Of a stretch of DNA of 64,000 bases, positions 45,929 through 54,730 are shown in pieces (within the stretch, counting starts at the first letter, position 1; each line of letters starts with the position of its first letter). The DNA is from JAGXRK01 sp963804005 (GTDB lineage Bacteria; Bacteroidota; Ignavibacteria; Ignavibacteriales; Ignavibacteriaceae). Made by a program: the position numbers and the translations under genes. The stretch is taken from assembly GCA_963804005.1 (NCBI GenBank), contig CAWDOP010000016.1, forward strand, positions 62,001 to 126,000, read 5' to 3'. The notes beneath the pieces were generated by a model, which worked only from the letters and a program-made list of their open reading frames with translations, was not told where the DNA came from and did not search any database.

Positions 45929-46738
45929 TCATACAACCGGCAAATTGCTTAGTACATGGCTTTCGATATCCTTAAAGTATTTTACAGTTCCAACTTTTAA
46001 TTCCATTGTTGATTCTTCATCACAGGCAATGATTCCGTGTGGATGCAATTGAAGCATAGAAACAGTCCACATATGGTTTACCCCTTCTTCAACAGCCATC
46101 CTTAATGCACGGGCTTTACTGTGACCACTGACGATTATCAGAACTTCGCGAGCATCCATAACCGTTCCAACACCAACCGTGAGCGCAGTTTTAGGAACCT
46201 TGTTAACTTCATTATCAAAGAATCGTGCATTTGCCAATCTGGTATCGTATGTTAACGTTTTTATACGAGTCCGCGATGACAGAGATGAGGCGGGTTCATT
46301 AAATGCAATGTGCCCATCCTCTCCAATCCCGCCTAAGAAGAAATCAATACCACCGTACGATTTTATTTTTTCTTCATATTGATTACATTCTTTTTCAAGA
46401 TCTTTAGCATTGCCATTTAATATGTTTACATTTTCTTTTGGAATATCAATGTGACTGAATAAATGACTCCACATAAAGTAATGGTAACTCTGTGGATGAT
46501 TTTCCGAGATCTCAACATACTCATCCATATTAAAAGTAATTACATTTTGAAAAGAGACTTTACCTTCATTGTAAAGTGCAACTATTTCTGCATAAGTACC
46601 AATTGGTGAAGAACCAGTTGGAAGCCCCAATACAAAAGGTTTATCTGCCGTTGGTTTTGCCTGATTAATTTTTCGTGCGACATAATGTGCAACCCATTTA
46701 CCGAGGGATTGATAATTATCATAAATCAAAATTCTCAT
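45929..46738 (-). CDS. nagB: Glucosamine-6-phosphate deaminase
   Basis: Converts glucosamine-6-phosphate to fructose-6-phosphate and ammonia. The 269 residues include VLGLPTGSSPIGTYAEI (phosphate loop), NVITFNMDEYVEISENHPQS (catalytic Asp) and GGIGEDGHIAFNEPASSLSS (catalytic His and lid). Length and motifs match hexameric NagB. It lies between DUF4954 and the acyl-CoA synthetase on the same strand, 24 bases from the latter. No nagA or sugar transporter is nearby, so recycling of cell-wall amino sugars is a guess. Confidence 0.96.
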   Translation of the reverse strand: MRILIYDNYQSLGKWVAHYVARKINQAKPTADKPFVLGLPTGSSPIGTYAEIVALYNEGKVSFQNVITFNMDEYVEISENHPQSYHYFMWSHLFSHIDIPKENVNILNGNAKDLEKECNQYEEKIKSYGGIDFFLGGIGEDGHIAFNEPASSLSSRTRIKTLTYDTRLANARFFDNEVNKVPKTALTVGVGTVMDAREVLIIVSGHSKARALRMAVEEGVNHMWTVSMLQLHPHGIIACDEESTMELKVGTVKYFKDIESHVLSNLPVV

Positions 46739-46762
46739 ATCGCTCTCCTGTTTTAATATTTT

Positions 46763-48895
46763 TTAAAGCATAATTTTAGTATCAGCTACAAAGCTGCCTT
46801 TTCCATCTTCAAGAACTATCAGCGGATTAATGTCAAGTTCTTTAATCTGCGGACAATCGATGGCAAGTTGAGAAAGCCGCATTATGCATTGCTTGATTGA
46901 ATTTATATCTCTCGGAGCACGACCTCTTGCACCGGAAAGAATAGAGGCTGCTTTCGTTTCAGTAATTAGTTTATCAACGGATTTCTTATCAAGTGGAGCA
47001 ATTCTGAAGCTGACATCTTTATAAATCTCAACAAAAATTCCACCAAGACCGAACATAACTACTGCACCAAATGTCGGATCTCTTTTTAACCCTAAAATAA
47101 TTTCTTCACCGGGAGGAATCATTTTTCTGACAAAGACTCCCTTTATTTTTGCTTCCGGTTTTAATTTTTTAACATTCTCAATTATACCATTGTAAGCCTT
47201 TTCAGCTTCCTGCTTCGTTTTAATATCGAGTACCACACCTTTTACATCAAATTTATGAACGATATCGTCGGACATTATTTTCATCACAACAGGATAACCA
47301 AGTTTATCTGAAATTTTAAATGCTTCTTCTACAGATGTAGCTAAACCACTTTTTAATAAAGGGAAATTATATGCCTCGAGAACTTTAGCTGCTTCTTCTT
47401 CGGGAAGATATTTTTTCCCATCGCTGATTGCTTTATTAAGAATTGAATGAGCTTTTTTAACATCAACATCTTTATAAGGTTCGATAAATTCCTGTTTATC
47501 CTCAAGCATTTTTTTAAATTTATAAGTTGAGGCAAATGCAATCGGCATTGATTCAGGTAATGTATAATGTGGAATTTTATTTCGTTGAAGTACATCAATT
47601 CCTGCAGCAACATCCGCTTCACCCATAAATGAAGTATAAAGTGGTTTTGAAAACTGACTTGATAAACGACTTATTTCGTGAGCTATACTTTCTATTTCCG
47701 TCATAGATTGCGGAGTAAGAATAACAAATACTCCATCAATATTTTCATCCTTCAAAACACTCGATACAGCAATATTGTAACGGTCGGCACGGGCATCACC
47801 AATTACATCAACTGGATTATTAATGTTTGCAGTTTTAGGAAGACTCTTTTTTAATATCTCCGTTGTTTCAGGTGTAAATTTTGGTAATTCAAGATCATAG
47901 CGAATTGCTGCATCAGTTGTTAGAACTCCGGGACCACCGGCATTTGTAACAATTGCAATTCTATTTCTATCGGGCAGCGGCTGATAAGTAAATGCAATAG
48001 CTTTATTAAACATTTCTTCAATATCATCACAGCGAATAATTCCCGCTTGCTTGAATGCGGCATCGCAAATTTCATCACTTCCCGCAAGCGATCCTGTATG
48101 TGATGCGGCTGCAGATGCACCGGCAAGCGTTCTTCCGGATTTGATTGCAAGTACAGGCTTACCTGTTTCTTCAATTACAGTTTTAGCGGCTTTCATTAAA
48201 CCCGGACCATCACTGATTTCTTCAAGATATAAAAGAATAACTTTTGTCTTTGGATCGTCTTTAAGATAGTAGAGAAGATCAATTTCACTTATATCTGCTT
48301 TGTTACCAATACTTACAAATTTAGAAAATCCGATATGTTTTGCCTGTGCATAATCAAGCACTGCTGTGCATAATGCACCGCTCTGTGAGATAAAAGCAAT
48401 ATTTCCTTCTTCAGGCATTTTACGTGCAAAAGAAGCATCAAGCATTACAGCCGGATCAGTATTTATTACACCAAGACAATTTGGACCAATAAAAGAAATT
48501 CCATACTTGCGTGCAATTTCTTTAATCTGTTCTTCTCTTTCAATGCCTTGCCCGCCAACTTCTTTAAATCCTGCAGAAATAATTATTGCGCCTTTGATTC
48601 CTTTTTGTCCGCATTGCTCAAGAGCCATATGCATTACAGAGCTTGGAAAAACTATTACTGCTAAATCCACCGGATCTTCAATATCGACAACATATTTGTA
48701 GGTTTTAATGGATGCAATATGCCTTTCACGTGGATTAACGGGATAGACAACGCCTTTATATTCAGCTTTTAATATGTTTACAATAATATCGCAGGGAACT
48801 GTTCCTTTGACTCTATTGGCTCCTAAAACTGCTATAGATTGAGGATAAAATATCCTATCGATGTTTTTAATTCTTTCAGTAACATCGTTGACCAT
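46763..48895 (-). CDS. ADP-forming acetate/acyl-CoA synthetase (alpha-beta fusion)
   Basis: The 710 residues combine a CoA-binding Rossmann domain (FYPQSIAVLGANRVKGTVP), succinyl-CoA-ligase-like domains with phospho-histidine H266 in AAASHTGSLAGSD, and a C-terminal ATP-grasp domain (KAHSILNKAISDGKKYLPEE ... VVMFGLGGIFVEIYKDVSF). The enzyme interconverts acyl-CoA, ADP and phosphate with acid, ATP and CoA; in anaerobes it makes ATP from acetyl-CoA. The substrate cannot be told from sequence. It is upstream of nagB and 18 bases downstream of an acyl carrier protein gene, so possibly one transcript. Confidence 0.93.
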   Translation of the reverse strand: MVNDVTERIKNIDRIFYPQSIAVLGANRVKGTVPCDIIVNILKAEYKGVVYPVNPRERHIASIKTYKYVVDIEDPVDLAVIVFPSSVMHMALEQCGQKGIKGAIIISAGFKEVGGQGIEREEQIKEIARKYGISFIGPNCLGVINTDPAVMLDASFARKMPEEGNIAFISQSGALCTAVLDYAQAKHIGFSKFVSIGNKADISEIDLLYYLKDDPKTKVILLYLEEISDGPGLMKAAKTVIEETGKPVLAIKSGRTLAGASAAASHTGSLAGSDEICDAAFKQAGIIRCDDIEEMFNKAIAFTYQPLPDRNRIAIVTNAGGPGVLTTDAAIRYDLELPKFTPETTEILKKSLPKTANINNPVDVIGDARADRYNIAVSSVLKDENIDGVFVILTPQSMTEIESIAHEISRLSSQFSKPLYTSFMGEADVAAGIDVLQRNKIPHYTLPESMPIAFASTYKFKKMLEDKQEFIEPYKDVDVKKAHSILNKAISDGKKYLPEEEAAKVLEAYNFPLLKSGLATSVEEAFKISDKLGYPVVMKIMSDDIVHKFDVKGVVLDIKTKQEAEKAYNGIIENVKKLKPEAKIKGVFVRKMIPPGEEIILGLKRDPTFGAVVMFGLGGIFVEIYKDVSFRIAPLDKKSVDKLITETKAASILSGARGRAPRDINSIKQCIMRLSQLAIDCPQIKELDINPLIVLEDGKGSFVADTKIML

Positions 48896-48913
48896 TGATA
48901 CTCCACATTAGGA

Positions 48914-49156
48914 TTAGTTAAGATATTGAGAGATGAATTTAACTGCATCGGATACAGTTTGAATTTCAAGGGCTTTATCTTCTTCCATTTCAATCTGAAA
49001 TTCTTCTTCAAAGGCGGCTACCAGTTCAACACTTTGAAGAGAATCTGCTCCGAGATCAAAAATAAAATTAGATTCGTCTGAAATGTTTTCCTCATTTACC
49101 TTTAGAACCGTTGCTATAGCTTTTTTCACACGCTTTTGAACTTCGTTGTTATTCAT
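48914..49156 (-). CDS. acpP: Acyl carrier protein
   Basis: The 80 residues form a typical acidic four-helix ACP. The phosphopantetheine serine is S39 in FDLGADSLQSVELVAAFEEE. The rest (VKKAIATVLKVNEENISDES, LEIQTVSDAVKFISQYL) matches AcpP closely. It carries acyl chains for fatty-acid synthesis. It is not next to fab genes; the downstream neighbour is an acyl-CoA synthetase, so it may be either the main ACP or a specialised one. Start ATG 49156. Confidence 0.93.
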   Translation of the reverse strand: MNNNEVQKRVKKAIATVLKVNEENISDESNFIFDLGADSLQSVELVAAFEEEFQIEMEEDKALEIQTVSDAVKFISQYLN

Positions 49157-49330
49157 GATATTAGTCCTTTTTTGAGTTGATGTAATTTAGCGGGAAAATT
49201 GTGTGTGTCATCATTGATAATCATAAATTTATAATATTGAATAATTATTAAACATTTATTAGCTTCACATAATGATCAAACACTGAAAACTTGATAAAAT
49301 AATTATGAGAGAATAAAATTGTTAGTTAAT

Positions 49331-50320
49331 CTATTTACTCTCATCAGCCAGCAGGTCATAACTTTTTTTGATTATTCTTTCACTTAATCTCTCATTAAAA
49401 AGTTTGCCGATTTCAGCACCAATTATAAAAACTGCAGCAGTGTAATAAATCCAAAACGCAATAACCACTACCAGAGCATAAGCACCATAAATTCGTCCCC
49501 AGGTACCAAAGTTTGAGAGGTAGTAGCCAAAAAGAGTTTTCATACCTACCCATAATATTGCTGCCCAGGCTGCACCTACTAAGGCTGATCTTTTTCTTAT
49601 TTTAACAGTCGGTATAAAATGATAGAATGCATAGAAAATGAAATACATTATTAAGAAAGAAAAAAGAACAGTAAATGCTTGCTGAAAAATTGGATGAATA
49701 AAAAATTGCAAATATGGTGTTTGCTGAGAAATAGAGATAAAAAGTTCAAGTAGGGGCAGTGCAAGAATAGAGATAAAAAATAAAAATATTACAGAAATAA
49801 TGAATAAAAAATCTCTCAGTTTTCCCAAAAAGACATTTATATCAATATCGGTTCCATTTATTTTATTGAGAACTGTTCGCATACTGCTGAAGAATCCGCT
49901 CGCCGCGAAGAACAATCCTATAAAACCTATAATACCGGCTATATTTTTAAACTCAATTACTTCATAAACTCTTTTGAAAATAATTTCTTTAACAAAATTT
50001 GAGTATTCAGCGTATGGTATTACAGTATCTATCAGGGTTACAATCTGAGCTTCAACTTCTGCTGAACTTAAGAAATTTCCAAGTATCCAAAAGATGATAA
50101 GAACAAACGGAATGATGCATACAAAAAGAGAGAATGCTAATCCGCCGGCAAATAAAAAAATATGATGAGTATCAAATCTTAAATATAAACCGCCGAAATA
50201 ATGTTTAAAGAAAATTACAAACTTATTCCACCATGGCATAAGATGAAGTGAGAACTTAAGTTTTCGATAGTAATAATATGGCTTCGACTGTTTTACAATA
50301 TTTAAAAGTTTATTCTTCAC
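49331..50320 (-). CDS. YihY/BrkB family membrane protein
   Basis: The 329 residues contain about six membrane segments. Family marks: ILWVGMKTLFGYYLSNFGTW, YGAYALVVVIAFWIYYTAAV and FIIGAEIGKLFNERLSE near the C-terminus, and HIFLFAGGLAFSLFVCIIPF near residue 60. The family was once misnamed ribonuclease BN; its transport or lipid function is unsettled. The first bases overlap the end of purL by 11 nucleotides, so translation is probably coupled. Confidence 0.92.
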   Translation of the reverse strand: MKNKLLNIVKQSKPYYYYRKLKFSLHLMPWWNKFVIFFKHYFGGLYLRFDTHHIFLFAGGLAFSLFVCIIPFVLIIFWILGNFLSSAEVEAQIVTLIDTVIPYAEYSNFVKEIIFKRVYEVIEFKNIAGIIGFIGLFFAASGFFSSMRTVLNKINGTDIDINVFLGKLRDFLFIISVIFLFFISILALPLLELFISISQQTPYLQFFIHPIFQQAFTVLFSFLIMYFIFYAFYHFIPTVKIRKRSALVGAAWAAILWVGMKTLFGYYLSNFGTWGRIYGAYALVVVIAFWIYYTAAVFIIGAEIGKLFNERLSERIIKKSYDLLADESK

Positions 50321-52538
50321 CGCTCATTATTCTTGGAATAGTATTAAAATAAATATCAGAAAGTTCTGTAATACCGACTTTAAAATAATCTTTAATAAGC
50401 ATTTTATCACCACCTACTGTCCCAAGATAATAAAACTTAAGTTTCTGATTTCTTAGAGTCTCTTCAAGTTTTGCCTGCTCATTTTGGGAAACACTAATAA
50501 CAATTCGTGATTGACTTTCTGAGAAGAGTGAAAAGTCTTTTCTGGATTTTAAGGGAATTTTAACTTCACAGCCGATTTGTTTATCCTGATTGATAATACA
50601 ACATTCAGCTAATGCAGCACCAATTCCACCCTCTGATATATCGTGGGCAGATTTAATCATTCCATCTCTAATCAGTTCAAGTAAAGTATCCTGCAGCTTT
50701 TTTTCCTTATTCAGATTTAATTCGGGTGAATCACCCGCAACTTTATTATGAATTATTTTTAAATATTCACTTCCGCCAAGTTCTTCTTTGTCCTCACCCA
50801 GCAGATAAATCAAATCATCTTCATCTTTGAAGTAAGATGTTGTAATGTGATTTAAATCTTCAACCAATCCGACCATTCCAATTGTAGGAGTTGGATAAAC
50901 AGCGGTTTCAGGAGATTCATTATAAAAACTGACATTACCGCCGGTAACAGGAGTTTCAAAATGTCGGCAAGCTTCTCCCATCCCTTCAATCGCTTGAGCA
51001 AACTGCCAGTAAACTTCCGGCTTGTAAGGATTTCCAAAATTTAGACAATTTGTAATTGCAAGCGGAATGCCGCCAGAGCAAACAATATTTCTTGCTGATT
51101 CTGCAACTGCGATCTTTGTTCCTTCTTTTGGATTTAGATAAACATAACGAGAGTTGCAATCGGTTTTCATAGCAAGAGCCTTGCCGGTTCCTTTAATTAA
51201 AATAACCGCAGCATCACAACCAGGACCGATAATAGTGTTTGTTCTCACCATCGAATCATACTGATTATAAACCCACTGTTTCGATACAATATTTGGTGAA
51301 GAAAAAACTTTTAAGAATGTCTCTTTAAGGTCCTTTGGCTCACTTAAAGAATTAAAATCAAAATTTCTTGTTTGTTTTAAATACTCAGGTTCTTTTTGGT
51401 CTCGTGTGTAAACAGGAGCACCACCGCCAAGAACTAAATCAAATGGAGGTAATGTTGCTTTGCGTTCGCCTTGATAATCGATATGTAACATTCCATCGTT
51501 AGTTACTTCGCCTATAATTTCACAATGTAAATCCCATTTTTCAAAAACTTTTTTTACACGATCTTCATAACCTTTTTTAACACAGCACAACATTCTTTCC
51601 TGGCTTTCACTCAACATTATTTCATAAGCTGTCATCCCATCTTCTCGCAAAGGAACTTTATCAAGATTAATCTTCATTCCGGCTTCGCCTTTTGCACTCA
51701 TCTCACTTGTTGAGCAGGAAATTCCCGCCGCACCCATATCCTGAATTCCAATTAACCAGTCGTTCTTTATTATTTCTAAAGTGGCTTCAAGTAAAAGTTT
51801 TTCTGTAAACGGATCGCCAACCTGTACAGATGGACGTTTAGCTTCAGACTTTTCAGAAATTTCTTCTGAGGCAAAAGTTGCCCCGTGAATTCCATCTCTT
51901 CCGGTGGATGAGCCAACAATCATAATTGGATTACCAACACCTTTTGCAACTGCACTCGCAACTTTATTCTTTTTTACAATTCCAACTGCCATCGCATTAA
52001 CAAGTGGATTTCCATGGTAAGATTCATCAAAATAAACTTCACCGGCTACAGTTGGAACACCAAAACTGTTTCCATAATCTCCAATTCCACGAACAACACC
52101 ATCAAATAAAAATCTTGTGCGTGCATCTTTTAATGAACCGAAACGAAGTGAATTTAATGAGGCTATTGGTCTGGCACCCATTGTAAAAATATCCCGCATT
52201 ATCCCACCAACCCCGGTTGCTGCACCCTGATAAGGCTCAACTGCTGAAGGATGATTGTGACTCTCAATTTTAAATGCAACTGCAAGATTGTCGCCGATAT
52301 CAACGAGTCCGGCATTTTCTTCACCTGCACCCACTAATAATCTTCCGCCGCTACGTGGCAAAGTTTTTAATTGTGCGATTGAATTTTTATAACTACAGTG
52401 CTCGCTCCACATAACAGAAAAAATACCCAGCTCAGTAAAAGTTGGAGTACGACCGAGAATTTTTAAAATACGGTCATATTCTTCTTCTATTAATCCGTGT
52501 TCTTGTGCAAGTTCAAAATTTGCTTCTGGTTCTTTCAT
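50310..52538 (-). CDS. purL: Phosphoribosylformylglycinamidine synthase subunit PurL
   Basis: Purine synthesis step 4: FGAR, glutamine-derived ammonia and ATP give FGAM. At 742 residues it is the small-PurL form that needs separate PurS and PurQ (not in this window). Visible blocks: GIFSVMWSEHCSYKNSI, AVAFKIESHNHPSAVEPYQG, GVGGIMRDIFTMGARPIAS, GIQDMGAAGISCSTSEMS and HDISEGGIGAALAECCI. Start ATG 52538. Overlaps yihY at its 3' end. Frame intact. Confidence 0.97.
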   Translation of the reverse strand: MKEPEANFELAQEHGLIEEEYDRILKILGRTPTFTELGIFSVMWSEHCSYKNSIAQLKTLPRSGGRLLVGAGEENAGLVDIGDNLAVAFKIESHNHPSAVEPYQGAATGVGGIMRDIFTMGARPIASLNSLRFGSLKDARTRFLFDGVVRGIGDYGNSFGVPTVAGEVYFDESYHGNPLVNAMAVGIVKKNKVASAVAKGVGNPIMIVGSSTGRDGIHGATFASEEISEKSEAKRPSVQVGDPFTEKLLLEATLEIIKNDWLIGIQDMGAAGISCSTSEMSAKGEAGMKINLDKVPLREDGMTAYEIMLSESQERMLCCVKKGYEDRVKKVFEKWDLHCEIIGEVTNDGMLHIDYQGERKATLPPFDLVLGGGAPVYTRDQKEPEYLKQTRNFDFNSLSEPKDLKETFLKVFSSPNIVSKQWVYNQYDSMVRTNTIIGPGCDAAVILIKGTGKALAMKTDCNSRYVYLNPKEGTKIAVAESARNIVCSGGIPLAITNCLNFGNPYKPEVYWQFAQAIEGMGEACRHFETPVTGGNVSFYNESPETAVYPTPTIGMVGLVEDLNHITTSYFKDEDDLIYLLGEDKEELGGSEYLKIIHNKVAGDSPELNLNKEKKLQDTLLELIRDGMIKSAHDISEGGIGAALAECCIINQDKQIGCEVKIPLKSRKDFSLFSESQSRIVISVSQNEQAKLEETLRNQKLKFYYLGTVGGDKMLIKDYFKVGITELSDIYFNTIPRIMSGEE

Positions 52539-52876
52539 CTAACCACATTATAATTGAAATAGTTTGAAAACTTTATTTGGAAATATACAGGAATGTGGAT
52601 TAAAAGTCCTTCCCTTATTGTAAGGAAAGGATTTAGGATGGGTTTAACTAACTTCCTCGTCTGTCACAGCTTGCCCCGATTTATCGGGGAAGCACTTCGT
52701 GACAGAAAAATCATTTGATTTCAATTCCTGCATATTTATTCTCAACAAATAAAATTGAATTATCATCATAAACATGATTACTTGCACTGGAATGATCTAG
52801 TTCCGTCAATCTGTATGTGATTATAATCTGAAGATTTACATTTTTGTTCATTTATGATTTTTGCAAAGTTCTGTAA
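52539..52876. other. Intergenic region with palindrome and a possible small ORF
   Basis: The 338 bases contain the nested palindrome at 52661-52705 and, on the minus strand, a 46-codon frame (52711-52851) starting MNKNVNLQIIITYRLTELDH and ending YAGIEIK. It lacks a clear ribosome binding site and family resemblance, so I leave it as a possibility, perhaps the tail of a lost gene. Confidence 0.45.
52661..52705. repeat. Nested palindromic repeat (CTGTCAC family)
   Basis: Outer arms CTGTCAC (52661-52667) and GTGACAG (52699-52705) enclose an inner perfect hairpin CCCCGAT-TT-ATCGGGG (52674-52689). The beginning CTGTCACAGC(T/C)TG(C/T)CCCGA recurs at 53482-53500, so this is a dispersed family. No T-tract, hence not called as a terminator. 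Confidence 0.65.
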
Positions 52877-53365
52877 TTAAAATTTATCTTCATATAAAAG
52901 ATTACCGTTCTTATCATACTCCCTGATGAAAATAATTTTATTTCGCTCATATTTTGTTTCCTTTTGAACCTTGCCGTTTGGGAAATAGAAGTATGCTATA
53001 TCGTCGAGTAAACCACTTTTATAAAACGCCTTCATCATAATTTTTCCATCAGGATAGTAAGCGCGAAATTCACCTTCCATTTTATTATTTACATAAGTTC
53101 CTTCAGAAGTAATATTCCCATTTGCATCTATATATTTTGTCCAGCCATTACGCACCCCATTTTTATATTGAGTTTGAGATTTAGAGTTATCATCAAAATA
53201 AAGAGTTTTCACTTCGATGCTATCAACTAATTCGGTTTGAATATTAGCTTTCGATAAAACTTGATTTGTATCGGCAGACTGTTCAGGTTTTTCCTGACAG
53301 CCTCCAATAAAAGGGAAAACGATAAAAAGATAGAAAACAAAAATGAATAGATTTGATTTAATCAT
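52877..53365 (-). CDS. Lipoprotein with MORN-like repeats (YwqK-type)
   Basis: The 162 residues have a lipoprotein signal with lipobox FIGGC (C23). The mature part has repeated Y-x-x-G-x-x-x-G/E-x-x-x-x-Y units typical of MORN/YwqK proteins: TQYKNGVRNGWTKYIDANGN, GTYVNNKMEGEFRAYYPDGK, AFYKSGLLDDIAYFYFPNGK and YDKNGNLLYEDKF. Such repeats are common in secreted proteins and in some toxin-antitoxin or immunity contexts; no toxin is adjacent here. Membrane-anchored and periplasmic or surface-facing. Standalone gene. Confidence 0.85.
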   Translation of the reverse strand: MIKSNLFIFVFYLFIVFPFIGGCQEKPEQSADTNQVLSKANIQTELVDSIEVKTLYFDDNSKSQTQYKNGVRNGWTKYIDANGNITSEGTYVNNKMEGEFRAYYPDGKIMMKAFYKSGLLDDIAYFYFPNGKVQKETKYERNKIIFIREYDKNGNLLYEDKF

Positions 53366-53481
53366 CTAAAAGCCCTTATTAATTAGTTTTAAAAATTACC
53401 TTTTCAAAAATTAAGGTATTTATTCATATTTTATAAAGTCGAAAATTAGCACTAACGTTTATGCTGCAATAAATTACTCTG

Positions 53482-53541
53482 CTGTCACAGCCTGTCCCGA
53501 ACTAGATTCGGTAGAAGGATTTAGCCCTCCTGCGGTAGGCA
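53482..53541. repeat. Second member of the CTGTCAC repeat family
   Basis: CTGTCACAGCCTGTCCCGA matches the start of the 52661 element, then diverges into CCTCCTGCGGTAGGCAGG, itself a small hairpin (CCTGCGGTAGGCAGG). Lies in the gap before the exonuclease gene end. Confidence 0.5.
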
Positions 53542-53555
53542 GGGATGGTTTCGAC

Positions 53556-54239
53556 TCACTTTAAATATTCTTCCCAAATTTTATACAACTGATAAGTTGC
53601 ATTAATATCTTTAGAGCAGTAAACAGCAATATCTTTTATTCGTCCTGCTTCATAAAGGTTTTTCACTTCCATTCCGGATATGTCTTTTGATTTTGGCGAT
53701 TCAATTCCAAATGCATTGCAGTAAAAATCCAGATTGAATTTTCTTGTAGTTCCATAAAAAGTAAATTGTTCAAGAAGATCAATGTGAATGTCTCCGTACC
53801 GATAGCCCATCAAATTTTTTGTTGTTTTAACATTAAGCATTGCAGAACGCATCATTAAAAAAGGAATGTCAAAATTTCTTCCATTAAAGGTTATAAACTG
53901 ATCCACAGCATTTGCTATACGCCAGAAGGATTCCAGCATTTCTTTTTCAGGTAGTCCTTTGTATTGAACAGACTGATCTTCAGAACTCCACTCTTCTTTT
54001 TGTTCGGATTCATAATAAACAAAAGATTTTTCTTTGTTAACATCATAAAGTCCGATTACAACACATTTTGCTGTTAAAGGATAAAGAGATGTGTAACGGA
54101 TTGCTTCATCGGTCATTTGTTGCTTTTTATCCGGATCGGTTTCTTTTTCTGCATAACGAAGCAGATATTCTTTTTGACTATCGGAAAGTGAATTGAACGG
54201 ATAGGAACAGGTTTCAATATCAAAAACGAGACGTCTCAT
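53556..54239 (-). CDS. Predicted 3'-5' exonuclease (DnaQ/PolB-exonuclease-like)
   Basis: The start is ATG 54239 (MRRLVFDIETCSYPF); the frame opens five codons earlier at a TTG without good spacing. The 227 residues hold the DEDD pattern: ExoI FDIET, ExoII FITFNGRNFDIPFLMMRSAM and ExoIII YCSKDINATYQLYKIW (DEDDy-like, with the tyrosine at the usual place). This is the Pfam type of predicted exonucleases related to the proofreading domain of PolB. It may trim DNA or RNA; substrate unknown. First of a close minus-strand block after the thioesterase gene (44-base spacing). Confidence 0.85.
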   Translation of the reverse strand: MRRLVFDIETCSYPFNSLSDSQKEYLLRYAEKETDPDKKQQMTDEAIRYTSLYPLTAKCVVIGLYDVNKEKSFVYYESEQKEEWSSEDQSVQYKGLPEKEMLESFWRIANAVDQFITFNGRNFDIPFLMMRSAMLNVKTTKNLMGYRYGDIHIDLLEQFTFYGTTRKFNLDFYCNAFGIESPKSKDISGMEVKNLYEAGRIKDIAVYCSKDINATYQLYKIWEEYLK

Positions 54240-54283
54240 AACTGACCCCCGCAAATAATGTATGAATAAATAATTAAATTAAT

Positions 54284-54730
54284 TTATTCCCTGATGATTT
54301 TCACATCAGGTTCAAAAGCTTTAATCTTTTCAATTATATCTTCTGTAATAGGAGATGACTTTCGTGTTTTCGGGTCAACAAAAACGACTACACCTTTTCC
54401 GTCTACTATAACTTCACCGGATTTATTTTTTACAATGAGATGATCGTATCCGAAAGAAGAGTTTTTTATATAGGTGATTTTTGAATACACATCGAGTTCA
54501 TCATCATAAAATGAATGACTGCGATAGTTTATTTCATTTCGAACCATAAAAAAAAGCTTTCCATCTGAAAAAATTCCACCGGCAGGAATTAAACCTGCCG
54601 CCTTTACGTATTCTAATCGTGCCTGTTCAAAATAATTTATGTAGACAGCATTATTGCAAACGCCAAGCATATCGACCTCGTGAAAGCGAACTGTCACGGC
54701 TGTTTTGTGTTTAAAATCTTTTGGACTCAT
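54284..54730 (-). CDS. Acyl-CoA thioesterase, 4HBT/YbgC-like hot-dog fold
   Basis: The 148 residues show the 4-hydroxybenzoyl-CoA-thioesterase signature: VRFHEVDMLGVCNNAVYINY, then FEQARLEYVKAAGL, where D (in HEVDMLG) aligns with the catalytic aspartate. The rest is a single hot-dog domain (IVKNKSGEVIVDGKGVVVFV). It hydrolyses acyl-CoA esters; chain preference unknown. The ATG at 54730 overlaps the stop of the threonine aldolase gene by one base, so the genes are coupled. Confidence 0.9.
   Translation of the reverse strand: MSPKDFKHKTAVTVRFHEVDMLGVCNNAVYINYFEQARLEYVKAAGLIPAGGIFSDGKLFFMVRNEINYRSHSFYDDELDVYSKITYIKNSSFGYDHLIVKNKSGEVIVDGKGVVVFVDPKTRKSSPITEDIIEKIKAFEPDVKIIRE

Noticed and set aside
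52711..52851. 46-codon minus-strand frame
   Set aside because: No ribosome binding site or family resemblance. Mentioned in the gap description but not called as a gene.
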